A stretch of DNA of 64,000 nucleotides from Pomphorhynchus laevis (GCA_012934845.2 WNNJ02000915.1:78857-142856); one strand, 5' to 3'; counted from the stretch's first letter, positions 31,667 through 44,107 are shown. Notes: generated from the sequence alone by a model not told the origin. Numbers and translations are program-made.

Positions 31667-31785
31667 TTTAAAATAAAAGTCAAATTTTATGAATTGACTA
31701 ATAACAGACGTTATATCAAAATAAAGATTAGAGGTCATCATGAGGAACTGCTATGCAATTATGTTTCGGCCCCTATTCTTCGTTC
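31667..31785. repeat. Dispersed repeat, copy 1
   Basis: Shares TTAAAATAAAAGTCAA, GAATTGACTAATAA and GATTAGAGGTCATCA plus GGAACTGCTATG with 32758-32885. On the minus strand both end in a GCCGAAAC motif, and copy 2 has CTGATGA, so a degenerate hammerhead-type element is possible but unproven. Confidence 0.7.
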
Positions 31786-32139
31786 TATCTATCTCACTGA
31801 TTTAAAATTTAACTCTAGCAAGAGTAAAATATTAATTTAACTCTAATTAATTTATTACTTTAATTTTCATAATTGACCCGGTATTGCAGTACCTCAGGGC
31901 TTGGTCAATCTTAAAAAATTAACAAAAATGTATGCTATTCGTATAAAGTGTAGTAAGTTATGTTATAATTTGCATTATTTGAAACTAGGAATGACATTAA
32001 ATGGAAAGATTACCAATTTTTAATTCAAAAAATCATTTTTAAAAATTATCAATTAAAATACATTATGATTGTAGGCATTTTCATCAAAAGAATCGGTAAC
32101 CAACTGATCGTTTAGGCACTCAAGTATACAAGTGGAATT

Positions 32140-32500
32140 GCCTCGCTGAACCGCTATGATTTAGCGCTGCCTGACGAAATCCATTGATCGAATTTAACCT
32201 GTGGCCTCCGACATCATCTTGCCTATATTTTCGATAAAAAATATCGTCCAAGACACCCAACGACTCAACAGCTATTGGAACCAATGTATCGATCTTGTTG
32301 TAAGATCAATACAACAAGATCTTTCCGATATCTTCAATAAAATACGAAGTTTCCTTGCCCAAAACATCCAAGGACTCAACAGCTACTGGAACGAATGTAT
32401 AGATACTATTATCGATCTTGTTGTAATTTTCCTTCTTGTATTCTGCAAAAGCGGCTAACTCACCGGTGCGAATGACTGATATATCCTCGTAACTCACTGA
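32140..32500 (-). pseudogene. C-terminal fragment of an RT-family protein, internally duplicated
   Basis: On the minus strand, 'KIDNSIYTFVPVAVESLDVLGKE' and, just downstream, 'NKIDTLVPIAVESLGVLDD' repeat the same segment. This 'FVPIAVES-G' block resembles, from memory, the region after the nuclease-like motifs in animal RLE-type RT proteins. The equivalent in the intact element is 'FSAAVIETYGGW'. The segment is tandemly duplicated (GACTCAACAGCTA at about 32263 and 32373). The plus-strand frame here (32201-32458) repeats for the same reason and is probably a shadow. Confidence 0.5.
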
Positions 32501-32510
32501 TAGAGGATTT

Positions 32511-32544
32511 ATGCAGGTAGCTTCCCATTGGAAGCTACCTGCAT
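32511..32544. repeat. Perfect 15-bp hairpin
   Basis: ATGCAGGTAGCTTCC at 32511-32525, 4-base spacer CATT, and its exact complement at 32530-32544. Confidence 0.97.
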
Positions 32545-32757
32545 AACATTGACATTTATTTGCACTAATTAGAAAGATGCATTGAACAAAAATGCATTAT
32601 TAAATCATAGCATGTAGTCGAGTCTAATATAAATTATACTAATAAATAAAATAATTAATAATTAAATAATAACGAATGAATAAATAATTAAAATAGTAAT
32701 AAATGATAAATTAATTAAATAGAAGATTTCATATAATCTATACCAAGTTTTAATTTA

Positions 32758-32885
32758 AAGCTGAAATTTAAAATAAAAGTCAATTTTCACGAATTGACTA
32801 ATAAGTAACGGACGATGTATCATAATAAGGATTAGAGGTCATCAGGAGGAACTGCTATGTTATCAGGTTTCGGCGCCTATTCTTA
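32758..32885. repeat. Dispersed repeat, copy 2
   Basis: Partner of 31667-31785, same orientation, with small indels. The 32545-32757 and 32886-33144 flanks are AT-rich with no gene seen. Confidence 0.7.
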
Positions 32886-33144
32886 TTCCGAACATAACAG
32901 CTGGTCAAGTACATGCTAATTACGTACTTTGTTGGAATTTAATTATCTGGTATATTATTCTAATACAAAGTATATTATTTATTATCCATAAAAATTTTCC
33001 GCTAATGATTTTAAATTTATTTTTGATATTATTGTGGTGATTTATATATTTCAATATTTTCTGTTTGATAATATTGTTAATGCATGCTAATGATGTATTT
33101 CCTCTGAAATAACTATCTAGTATCTTATTCTAATGCAAAGTATA

Positions 33145-35540
33145 TTATTTATTATCCATCCATAAAAATTTGCCACTTAAGAGTTTAAATTTATTCTTTA
33201 TATTATTGTGTTGATTTATATATTTTACTATTTTCTGCTTGATGTTATTTTTATAGTAACCTAGTTTAAAATATGTATCTATTAAATTATTTAAATGATT
33301 TTGAAGAAAGCCAATATCATTACATATTGTTGCAATTCTTAAAATTTCATTATTTAATGTATTATATTTTATATTATACGGTATGCATGAATGCTCATGC
33401 AAAAATATGTTTTTGTAAATTTAAATATGCCATCTTTACGATATAAATTAATAGTAGTTTTAGTTAATGTTAATTTAATGTTCATATCTAGATATATACC
33501 TTCTTATCATTAATATTGGTTTTGTTAAGAATGAAGCTTTCTGGATAAATTTGTTCAATAATTGAATAAAAATTATTAGAATAAAATACACATATATCAT
33601 CAATGTATCGAAACATATATTTCATATATTTATATTGTTTAGATTTAGTTTTTACACAGTTATGAACAAATTCATATTCTATAAAGCTTAAAAACAAGTC
33701 AGCTATAATTGGGCTACTATTACCACCCATTGGAACACCTTTTACTTGTCTAAATATAGATGTCCCTACTTTTAAATAATTTTGATTTATCAAAATATTT
33801 AAGGATTCTATTAATTCAATTTTATCCATATATTTATATTTATTTGATGGTTTAATTTTTGTTAGATAGGCGTTATAATTATTATAACATATATATGTAT
33901 ATATTTTTCCGAATATAAGATTAATTAATTTTACTAACGCTTCTTTAATATCTACTAAATCTAGATTTGTATAAAGCGTACTAAAATCGTATGTATTTAT
34001 ATTTTGAAAATTTATTCCTTTTGTCTGTTCTAAAAATTCTTTTGTAGAATTAATACTGAAATAGTGTTTTATACCAGTATTAATTTCGATTACCTTACAA
34101 TATTTTTTAAGTGTGCTTTAATTACTTTAAGTATTTTATTCATATAGTCAGAAAGTGGTTTTAATGTACATTTAAACGCATTACATATTAACCTAGGTTT
34201 TATTGGATTTTTATGTAATTTTGGATTCCAATATAATATAGGTATAGTTTTATTATCTAATTCAACCTTTATACCCTTTTTATCCATTATAGAACAGTGA
34301 CTTGTAATAATTGTTTCTAAACTCAACTCACTACGTTCATATGTTGGATTTACATTTAAATCATTAGAATTAACCTCTTTCATTAGTATATCATAATAAA
34401 GCTTTTTGCATATGAAGACAAAGTTATTACTAGCTTTATCAATAGTTGTTATTATACAGTTATCCTTTTATTTAGTAAGTTCTTTATACATATCTTTATT
34501 AATTTTATCTTTCCTTTTATAATTGTTTGTTATTTTCATTTTATTTTTAATTTTATCAAATATATAATCTTTCCAAATTTTTATCTTAGATATATTCGAG
34601 CTTTCACTATTAATCAGCTTACTAAAGTAATCATTTAAGTTATTATATAACGAATTGTAAATTTTATTGTTGTCGTTGTTATTATTTAATCTATATTTAT
34701 ACCTTTTTGATTGCAGCTTTCTTAATTCACAATTTTCAATTAATTCTAGATTATGGGTACATATATGTTCATTTATTTTATCAAAACTAAGACTTTTACA
34801 ATTGCATTCTGTTTCCATTATGTTTCTAATATTATCGTTACATATTGATTTTAATTCTTTATTATAATTACAAATTTTTCGTCCTAATGGTGGTAGGAGT
34901 TTATACCTTATTTTAGGAATATATTTACTTAAATCTGACCCTATTATTTCTTTACTTTTAGAATTATTTAAAAGTCCGGCTATATTTATGTTATCTATAC
35001 ATTTATTAATGAAGTTAATGGTTAATGTATATTTTCTATTGGTATTATTAACATTTACTGTACGATTATAGTATTTTGTATTACAATAACTGTCTATTAT
35101 ACAACTTAGCCTATCATAGTCGTTAATTAATTTTTGATTTATTGAACATATGATATCTTTAGAAAAACTTCTTATATTTACATAAAGATCTTTTAGCTTA
35201 TTATCACTTAAAAGTTGTTTTAATATTTCTAATTGTTCATTTATATACATATCTTTTTTAATATTTTAACTCTAATTTTCCTGTTCCTTTTATCACAATG
35301 GCTTCTTGGTTGGCGTTTAACCGGATTATTATAATATAGTTGTTTATTATGTATTATACTACTTCTGCCAATTCTTTGTACACGTCATTCAATCCTAATG
35401 GGTACATGGAATTAAGCGTTTTAATCCAAAAATCTTCGTTTTTTAATAGTTTTTGATTTAATATTAAAATGTTTTCTTCGATAAAATGTTCTAAAATAAA
35501 TAATTTACAGTTTTTAATATCATGTCCTATTAATATCATA
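33145..35540 (-). pseudogene. Penelope-like element reverse transcriptase, decayed
   Basis: Minus strand. The frame 35539-35354 ends in 'FWIKTLNSMYPLGLND', a block I associate with the N-terminal part of Penelope-like (PLE) proteins. The large frame 35250-34468 has 'KIRYKLLPPLGRKICNYN' but few landmarks. RT motifs follow: 'ILYWNPKLHKNPIKPRLI' (34383-34090), 'GVPMGGNSSPIIADLFL' and 'FRYIDDI' (33829-33488). The C-terminal linker follows (33402-33145, 'ATICNDIGFLQNHL', 'LGYYKNNI'). PLEs are retroelements whose RT is related to telomerase. No GIY-YIG domain follows here; one lies separately at 44222-44893. The composition is very AT-rich with long Asn/Lys/Ile runs. Neptune-like affiliation is tentative. 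Confidence 0.75.
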
Positions 35541-36868
35541 CATTCTTTTACCTTTAAAACGGATTTAATTGTTTTAAAATCCTTTAATTTACTATAAATT
35601 AACGAAGCACTTTAAATGCTTACAAATAGGCCATGAGCATATGAAAACAGCCAATTAAGAGTTTAATGGTCAATAATGCTTGAATAAGAATATAATCAAT
35701 TGCTAATTAAAATTTGAAAAAAAATTGAATACCAGTGACAAAAACAAAATTGTATTTAATAAATTTTGATGTAAATTGCAATGTCAGGTTTGCTATTGCA
35801 AAACGTTTCGGTGAAATTTAATAATTTGCAATGTAATATATACATTCTATATAACAAACTTTAACTAACTATGTAACGGTATTATAGATAACTCGGAACA
35901 TAACTCGATTTCTGAAAGCAGAAAGTGAATGCAAACTCTTAATTTTTATGTCAACGAACCCAAATAAAATATTTATTATGCAAAATATTGCATATTCCGA
36001 CAAAACATATTGCATATTTACGGATTTCTGTTTGATCATAGATGCAGTTTATCAGAATCGGATGAAGCACTGTCTATTCGAAAACAATAAACTGGATTTT
36101 ACTGTTAAAATTTTATAAATACAAAAATTATCATTAAATTAAAATATAACGAAGTGAAATCGATTAAATGTCGTCTTTAACTGGTGATTTATACGTTGAT
36201 AAAACCAATAAATCAGTAGTGTACACATATATATATACATTCGTTAATGAATAGAATCGTTTCAACATAACATTTTAATAGTTACTAATAGTTTCTTTTA
36301 TGCATTTTTTCTTTTCTTTATTTCTTTTCTATTTTCTAATAGTTTCTTTTTCATTGAAAGGCTCTAATATTACCTTCCAATAAATTTATTTTATAAACAA
36401 ATTAATAAATTAATTAATAACTTACATTAAAATAAAAAAGAAACAGATAACGAAAGAAAAATAGCCAAAAACATTTCTTGTATGAAATCTGTCTTCTGAT
36501 ATGGCTCGAGATCATAAGAATCTAGCCTAAAATATAGAGATTAGGATAAACCTTGCTCTCGAAAGCATACACCACCGGGTTGGTTTCTCAGAATAGTTTG
36601 CATAAACTCTATCTAAATCTGTCGATAATTGAAACTTTTCTTAGCAAACGATGGTGTAGAAAATGGATGCAGCACGATTACTTTTAGCCTTCGTTTAATA
36701 TGCTTTTGCGATGAAATTCGTTATGCTTTAACGTTACAAATTTTAAATCTAAGTTTTTGTTGATTTACAGTGCTATTTTTGTAATCACTATCCAGTGATA
36801 CGTAAAATATAATATTTAGCCTAAAACTCACAGACGGAACGAAAATTGGTTTGTTAGCCTTCCGTATG
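35520..36868. repeat. Left arm of a 1.35-kb inverted repeat
   Basis: Reverse complement of 47652-49035, nearly identical along its length. Seen differences are a longer TA run in the right arm, a roughly 22-bp extra block in the left arm near 36720-36741 (CGTTATGCTTTAACG), and divergence at the outer end. The arm abuts the start of the minus-strand PLE RT, so it probably is that element's 5' region. Confidence 0.93.
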
Positions 36869-37233
36869 CAAGCACTTGCACTGCAAAATAGTAATTTAAT
36901 TTTAAATTTACTACAAATTTTCATATTATGACATATGCATAATATGAAACATTTTTTTAATTTTACATTGTAAATCGATCGTAGACATATATTAAATTCA
37001 TTTTGTTGATAAAATTATATGTGCATTTTAAAAATATAAAATGATATTTTATAAATATATTATACATATTATATTTATATTTTATAAATATAATATATAT
37101 ATCTCAATAATTATTTTAGTTATTTTAAAATAAAATAATTAAAATAAAATCTTCATTAAAAAATTTAATGAAGATTAAATTTTTACATACATCTTTTTTA
37201 AATCTTCATTTAAACGTTTAAAATTAATTAAAT
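36869..37233. other. AT-rich spacer
   Basis: No gene. Runs of ATATTTATATTTTATAAATA type and A/T-only stretches. Confidence 0.5.
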
Positions 37234-37298
37234 ACGGCACACGAGTCATGTCTTTGAAGTACCAGAAAGATTTCTGGTACTCATGACTCGTGTGCCGT
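37234..37298. repeat. Long two-part hairpin
   Basis: ACGGCACACGAGTCATG (37234-37250) pairs exactly with 37282-37298. Inside, AGTACCAGAAA (37258-37268) pairs exactly with 37271-37281, leaving a 2-base apex. It lies 44 bp upstream of the hammerhead core at 37342. Confidence 0.95.
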
Positions 37299-37341
37299 CT
37301 GCCAGTCCTCCTCTGTATCCAGCAGTGGGAGGGATCTGGCA

Positions 37342-37382
37342 CTGATGAGTCATTGTGATGACGAAACAGTACTTGCTACTGT
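37342..37382 (+). ncRNA. Hammerhead ribozyme-like core
   Basis: CTGATGA (37342-37348), stem II GTCAT / ATGAC closed by TGTG (37349-37362), GAAAC (37363-37367), then stem III ACAGTA / TACTGT with a 5-base loop (37366-37382). The catalytic core consensus (CUGANGA...GAAA) and two stems are perfect. A convincing stem I is not evident, so activity is uncertain. Hammerheads of this kind occur in Penelope-like elements and animal retrozymes. Confidence 0.75.
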
Positions 37383-37808
37383 TATCGTCCTTATTCCGCG
37401 TCTGGCTAGAAATGATTGCGTACATAGTTCACGCGGAATGGTCTCACACGCTCTCTTGTAAGTTTTATTTATTTTATCCAAATGCATGTTTTTTAAATTA
37501 GAATTAATTCTGATTATATTCAATATTAATTTCGCAGGAAAAACTATTTTAAAATTGGTACGTAGCCAATCAAAAGCGGTATTTCATTTTTACATAATTT
37601 AATCTTTGAAATTTTTTTAAATTTTTGAACCAGGACCACAAAACACTAATTTACCTTTATATTCGATAGCTACTGCTATTATAATAATAGAAACAAAACA
37701 CAATTTCTTTAACAAAGCAGAATTAAATTTCAAATTAAAATAGCTCAAAATCAAGAAATATCTCAATTCAAGCGAAAACTGAAATATTCATATCAGACTA
37801 TATTTAAT

Positions 37809-37957
37809 AAAGAATTATTGGATCTTTAAAAATTTAGAAAAATTTATTTGATATTTTGCTAACCTTTGTTGAAAATAAGGTAATTTTCTGAAGATGTTAA
37901 CAATGGTTAACTAAATATGAACTAAAATTTTCCCGGATCCAGCTCCAATAATTCTTT
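37809..37957. mobile_element. MITE-like element, copy 1
   Basis: Starts AAAGAATTATTGGA and ends with the complement (TCCAATAATTCTTT). It shares with copy 2 an internal TTTGATATTTTGCTAACC-type segment and the complementary GGTTAACTAA-type segment near the far end. No coding capacity. The target duplication is not clear in AT-rich flanks. Confidence 0.7.
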
Positions 37958-38079
37958 AAATATAAAACTATTGAATGATATACATTGCCGATTATTTATT
38001 CACAGAAAGCCAGTGCTGATAACATCATTTGAAGGCCAATTGATAAACTACTGATGTATTGTATTATAATTTTATATCT

Positions 38080-38242
38080 AAAGAATTATTGCAGCTGGAT
38101 CAAAAAATGGGAAAATTTTGTTTGATATTTAGCTAACCTCTGTTAGCATCTCGGGAAATGGCATATGTAATTTTCTGAATATGGTAACAGAGAATAACAA
38201 ACTATCAAATAAAATTTCCCCATCCAACTCTAATAATTCTTT
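38080..38242. mobile_element. MITE-like element, copy 2
   Basis: A second element with the same AAAGAATTATT termini, GGGAAAATTTTGTTTGAT near the left end, and the complementary AAATTTCCCC and AATAATTCTTT at the right. It lies 120 bp from copy 1 in the same orientation. Confidence 0.7.
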
Positions 38243-38303
38243 ATCAATAATAGGTTATTATCAAATATTTATAATTTTGTTAATCTACACGCTGCTTTAA
38301 TCA

Positions 38304-38398
38304 TATCAATAAGGCAACGGACTACGCTACATTTCAGTATTGGTGGGCCTTATCAATAAGGCAACGGAATACGCTACATTTCAGTATTGGTGGACCTC
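38304..38398 (+). repeat. Tandem duplication, unit about 46 bp
   Basis: ATCAATAAGGCAACGGA followed by TACGCTACATTTCAGTATTG occurs twice in direct succession with single-base differences. Confidence 0.93.
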
Positions 38399-39365
38399 AT
38401 CAGCTACTGATCAAATATATACGTTTTAAGTTTCGATCATTTTAATGCTGGCTGACGATCACTCGACAAGCCTGTATTGACAATAATATTTAATAAAATA
38501 ATTTCGTCTTACATTTTGCCAATTTAAATGAAATCATTTTTGGTTTTAAATTAAGTAATCTATGGTAGAGGGAAGGTGCTACCTTCAATTTGAAAATTTA
38601 TTAATTTTTGAAAACCTCGTTTTTATAAAAAGATCGAAATAATTTATTTTTAGTCTATATGCTACGAAGATGTATTTTTGAATTTAAAAGTCCTTGAAAT
38701 TGAAAGGCGCCAAGAATGTCATTATGAATCGTGAAATTTTTGTTTCATTTTTTTTGTAAATTTGCTATTTATAGTGATTACTTAACGTAGTATTATATTT
38801 CAAATATCTAATAAAATTTAAGGTATGATTTTAGTGATTTCAAAATCTATTAAAATAAAACACGCTATGTTGAAAATGTTGAACAAAATTAAAATATAAT
38901 AATCGAAGTGATTCCATAAGGTCTATAATATTAATATTTTTGTTTAGTCTTGATCAATTACAACCATCATTTAAAATGATGATTTAATAAATAATTAAAA
39001 CTGGACTATAATAAATAATATTTTACTCTCGTCATAGTAATTAATGAGGCAAATTAGGAATGTATTCTATGCAATTTATATAATTTTAGATCGTTTATTC
39101 AATGCATAAAATTATATTAATTTAAATTTTATTAACACGTTATGTTGAAAACGTTGAACAAAATTTAAATATAATAATCGAAGAAATTACTTCTGTTAGT
39201 AAAATTACTTATATTTACAAAACCTTTATAATACCGAAATGAAATCATAAAAATAAAAAATATTCATTCTTAGACTAATAAACCACTTTTAACCTAATTT
39301 GTATTACAAAAGTAAATTCTCTAAATTAAATAATTTAGATAAAGTGCTATAGCGATCTAAATTCT

Positions 39366-39680
39366 TGTATGTGAATTAAATGAATTAAGTGAATTAAATC
39401 CTTGTAAGTAAATTAAATCCTTGTAAATGAATTAAGTGAATTAAGCGAATTAAATCTTTGCAAGTGAATTAAATGAATTAAGTGAATTACATCCTTGTAA
39501 GTGAATTAAATCCTTGTAAATGAATTAAGTGAATTAAATCTTTGTAAGTGAATTAAATCATTGTAAATGAATTAAGTGAATTACGTGAATTAAGTGAATT
39601 AAATCCTTGCAAGTGAATTAAGTGAATTAAATCTTTGTAAGTGAATTAAATCCTTGTAAATGAATTAGGTGAATTAATTT
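39366..39680 (+). repeat. Irregular minisatellite
   Basis: Repeated GTGAATTAAATCCTTGTAA and AATGAATTAAGTGAATTAA units in variable order, with no coding content. Confidence 0.93.
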
Positions 39681-41860
39681 AGATACCTTCATTTGATATA
39701 AAAATACAAAAAATATGTTTTTTTTATAATTTAAAATTGACATAATTTAAATCAAATGTTAAGCAGGTTATTTTAATTTATAGAATAAAAATAATGAATA
39801 ATGAATTATTATTTTATTAAAATTGCTCTTAAATAAAAATTATCGTTATATATAATAATGATTTATAATCATTAATACTTTTTATGAATTTTGTATAAAG
39901 ATACATTCGGGCGGACTTTATATTTTTAACGAAGGTGTAACATCATAAACACCTGTATTATGCCAACGACTGTATTACGCCGTAAACGTATATATATTTG
40001 AATAGATCTCTATATTCAAATAGAGATCTAGCGAGTTGATATTTTAAGCTTCAAAATACTAAAGTGATTAAATCCTATGATTCGGATGAATGTGATAGCC
40101 AAAATTATACTAAAACAAACATAAAGCAAAACTAAATGACTTTAAATTTCGGAAAAATTTTATATTTACGTAATAAATGAATTATAATTTTTGAAATACG
40201 GGGTTGGATTAAGTAATTTCCTTCAAATATATCTTATAACGTTAATGTTAAAAATAGAGTTGATACTCGATTTAAAGTGTTAAAAGTTTTATTTTTTTAT
40301 TCTGATAAACCTATATAAATTATAATGTTTTATAATTTTTTTATCAATCAAGTTATTTATTAAAACAAAACATATATCTTTGATTTAGTTTACAAAATAA
40401 TTTCAAGACTAGATACACATTTATAATTGTAAATTTTAATGATTAAAAACTGCGGTGAAAATAAGCTATACGTGTGTGAGGTTGATATGTCCTGATTCGA
40501 GAAAGAATCAGGACATTTTTCGTGTACATCTTATATTTTTAATGTCAAATAAAATTGTTAATAATTAAGTTAAAGTACAAAATTTTGATATTTTGTTTCG
40601 TATAAAGTATTATAAATGATAATAGTTCACAAAACGGTTTATTATAACGGTTCACAAAACGTTTAGATTTAAGAGATTTTATTTTAATTTTAAATAAACT
40701 GAACTTTTGTTAAGTTTTAGCAAACTTATTGAAAATGTTTTTAAAAAAAGTATGTAATTTGATTTAAAAAATTACTGCCTTTTAAAAATAGATGCTCAAT
40801 ACTAAATACTTGTAAATCTTATAATTACCTTTATAAAAACTGCGTACAAATGAGTTATGTGTGCGATGTTAACATATTAGGGTTTCATAAATGAAAAATA
40901 ATTTCATTAGAGTAGACCATATATCACTAATGTCAAATAATAATGTTAATGTATAAAATTTTAATTTTTATTCAGATAAACTTTAGTTAAATAAAAACGT
41001 TCATTTTAAAAGGTATTGATTTTGTTTTTTAAAACATTAAAAATTTTTTAACAAACCTTTGAAATACAATATTAATTTTAATACATATATAATAATTTTT
41101 ATCAAGGTATCAATAAAGTTAATTATTTATTTAGATAAACAATTATAAATTAATTTTTAAATTTAAATTAAAAAAAACATTACTTTAGTTAAACTAAACG
41201 TTTAGTTTAAAGTATTGTTTTCTATCTTGTTAAATAAACTAAAACTTTTATTTAGTGAGTTTACTGAGTGGGATCGAAAATGTGTTGTCGAGTTTGATGA
41301 TGTGATGCCTATGTTTAATAAGAAGAGTAATTTCCTTTTAAAAATCTTATTTGGTTTATATCAAAAAATGAAGTTGATAACTAAGTTAATGTATCAATAT
41401 ACAAATATTCGAAATTATAATTGAATATAATTGCCATCTAAAAATAAAATTTAATCTTGTCTACATATACTGGGTTGGTATCACAATAATCCATAAGAAT
41501 TGTAATTTAAAATATAAATGTGTTCAACCAAATACAAATAGCAAATAGGAACCTGTGGATAAAACTGATTCGTAGGTAAAGTAGATATTAAGAAAATTAA
41601 TAATCTCTATCAGTACACCGTGAAATAATCACAAGCGATTATCGAATGATTTTCCATTCGATAAAGCATTATCATAACGTTTCAGCTAAAACAGTAAACT
41701 AGTGACTTTAACTTCTTCAATCAACACTTGCATGTATCTGAAAGAGACATTACCATTTAAATAAACAAAACCAATAATACAGTTGAACAAACAATAAAAA
41801 TTTACTTTTTTAAAATTTAATAATTTTTAAATATATTTTCTAATTTAGCTGCTAATTAAC

Positions 41861-42229
41861 ATGCGACCTCGATTGAAGAAAAACTTGCTCGCGATTGGTA
41901 TTGTCGTGTATCTCTGTGTGCTTTATATAAAACAACGACATCAATCCTTTGATAATTCTGTAACTTACACAGCTGGAGTTAACGCTGTACGACTAAGCAA
42001 TATTTTCAATTTGATCATTAAAAATGAAATAAAATTTGCGAAAACAATGAAATTTCTCAATATTTCAGACCTATGCAAAAGCACTGATTGGAGATTACCA
42101 AATATGAAACTGTCTGCACACGAGAACGATAGCAAAGAATGTATAACTACACATTTGTTAGATCAATACGTACAATATCTTTGCTCTGTCAGCACGCACT
42201 TCTTACGAGGTGATCATTTACATGAGGAA
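41861..42229 (+). CDS. Candidate first exon of a membrane-anchored protein gene
   Basis: ATG at 41861 starts a 123-codon frame with a basic N-terminus (RPRLKKN) and one hydrophobic segment (residues 10-24, LLAIGIVVYLCVLYI), the layout of a type II signal anchor as in Golgi proteins. It ends at a good splice donor (GAGGAA then GTAGGT at 42230), phase 0. The rest is not recognisable. Exon 53973-54473 downstream begins in the same phase and resembles the C-terminal part of a family with this architecture (DUF1647-like, from memory), so both may belong to one gene with an 11.7-kb intron. A family-typical middle segment was not found between them. Confidence 0.45.
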
Positions 42230-43577
42230 GTAGGTACATAGAAACGTAGAAGTAGAAACATAGATTAATATAAAATTAATATTTAAATCAATAAAATATA
42301 TTAAGATATCATAAATTAATAAAATTAATATAAAATTTTTAATTAATTTTAAGCATAACTTAGACATTTTTACAAGTTGAATAAAAAATGTTTACAACTT
42401 ATAAATAAATTAAAAGAATATTTCAAAAAACTAGAGCGTATGATTTTTATGTTTAAAAGTAAGCTGAGAAGAGGAACATATACGAATTGCAATCAACGAT
42501 GATAATCTAACGTACGAAAAACCGTCAAAAATACAATCATTTTTTTGAAAAAACGGAATTATACTTTGACTTCTATTATTATGATTTTATCATCTTAAAT
42601 TTTATTATTACGATCTTCGATGATTAAAATATGATTAAAATAAAATTTCGATTACATTCTAAGATAATTTAATTAAGGGTGAAATCCACATTTCTTAAAA
42701 TATTTGACGTACACTGGCATAAGGTATCTCTATTAAGTTGTACCATCTTGGGTGAAAGCCGATTTTAAAACTATTTTAAGTGGTTATACAGCTTATTATT
42801 TGAATTCTTAAATCAATGAACTAGATTAAAATCTATTGAAATAAAAACAAGAAAAAGACAAAAAACAAGGTTAATAACAGTGAAAAAAACTGGTCAATTA
42901 TTGTAAAATATATAATTTTTATTAAGAATGGAAAATCTATATATATTCTTTATCATTATTATAAGTTTAATAAAGAATCAGGAATTGATTTTAATTAGGA
43001 ATTGTTTCCTTGACAAGAAGGAAACAAATAAATATCGAATTAGACAATATAAGATACTAAATGCAAAGACAAAAACACAAAATATCAGTGAACTGAGTTA
43101 AACCAATTTTTAATATACCAAATATAAAAATAGAAATTAGGAGAATAAATATTTCTCTAATTCGAATATTTTTAGTTTAAATTTTTGTTTAATACTTCTG
43201 TGAACTGAGTAATAGACTAATATTAAATCATATTCAAACAACTTACATAAGTCTAAATATAAATGTTCCTACTTTAAATATTTAACGTATCTTTTGATTC
43301 AATATATATATATTGTTATTGCGAGAAATCGCTTGAAACTGTGATACAGGAGAAAAGCTAGCTACGATTGATTTTTAATCCACATTTGCTGATAAATAAC
43401 CGAACTCCGATCATCAGCTATATCAGTCTAATGTATCACTCCGAGACGTAGCAAACCACCCAGCAGTCATCGTCAGTCGGATGAAGTGGTTAGGGTGCGT
43501 TTCGACTGCTTTTGTGATAACTATAAAGACACCAGCAATTCCTCACGATGCTAAACAAAACTCAGGTGCAGAAAGCG

Positions 43578-43581
<4 letters not shown>
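42230..43581. other. Gene-free AT-rich stretch
   Basis: If the exons at 41861 and 53973 belong together, this is intronic. No coding signal seen. A less AT-rich block at 43318-43580 looks like a repeat fragment but is unassigned. Confidence 0.45.

Positions 43582-43652
<71 letters not shown>
43582..43652. repeat. (TA)n microsatellite
   Basis: About 35 uninterrupted TA units. Confidence 0.99.
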
Positions 43653-43657
<5 letters not shown>

Positions 43658-43716
43658 ACGGCATTTTCTAATCGGTGTGACTCAGGATTGATAAAATCAA
43701 TTCTTTCCATATATAA

Positions 43717-43952
43717 ATGTAGATATTAACTAACCGAGCCAAATCAAAAACAAAATGACAAAATGTATATTTTTTAAAGCTTTCGGCGTGAGCCTTCTTC
43801 AGTAATTTACTAATCTAAAATCTTTTAGATTACTAATCTTTACTAATCTTTAAGATTAGTAAATTACTGAAGAAGGCTCACGCCGAAAGCTTTAAAAAAT
43901 ATACATTTTGTCATTTTGTTTTTGATTTGGCTCGGTTAGTTAATATCTACAT
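43717..43952. repeat. 100-bp perfect inverted repeat carrying a hammerhead-like core in each arm
   Basis: 43717-43816 is the exact reverse complement of 43853-43952, with a 36-bp spacer. Each arm contains CTGAAGA, then A, stem II GGC-TCAC-GCC, then GAAAGC: plus strand 43867-43890, minus strand 43802-43779. The core fits the hammerhead consensus CUGANGA...GAAA. Stems I and III are not obvious. Confidence 0.9.
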
Positions 43953-44107
43953 ATATATAATCCGAGTATTAATATATACAAGTATCCGTCAAAGGATCCC
44001 GGAGCTGATTTGAATAAATAATCTAAACTATATATATATATATAATCTGTTTAATTATCAGTTAATTAATCCAGAGAACAAAAACTTCTAATTTATTAAC
44101 ACAACGC

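Larger units (their letters stand above)
37383..41860. other. Gene-free AT-rich region with small repeats
   Basis: Besides the two MITE-like elements, a tandem duplication and a minisatellite listed separately, I find no coding signal. A short frame at 41215-41424 has no recognisable features. Confidence 0.5.

Noticed and set aside
32201-32458. Plus-strand 85-codon repeat protein
   Set aside because: The minus strand carries a recognisable RT-family C-terminal block across the same duplication; the plus frame is its shadow.
41215-41424. 69-codon frame as a gene
   Set aside because: No recognisable motif, AT-rich surroundings, no splice or promoter context.
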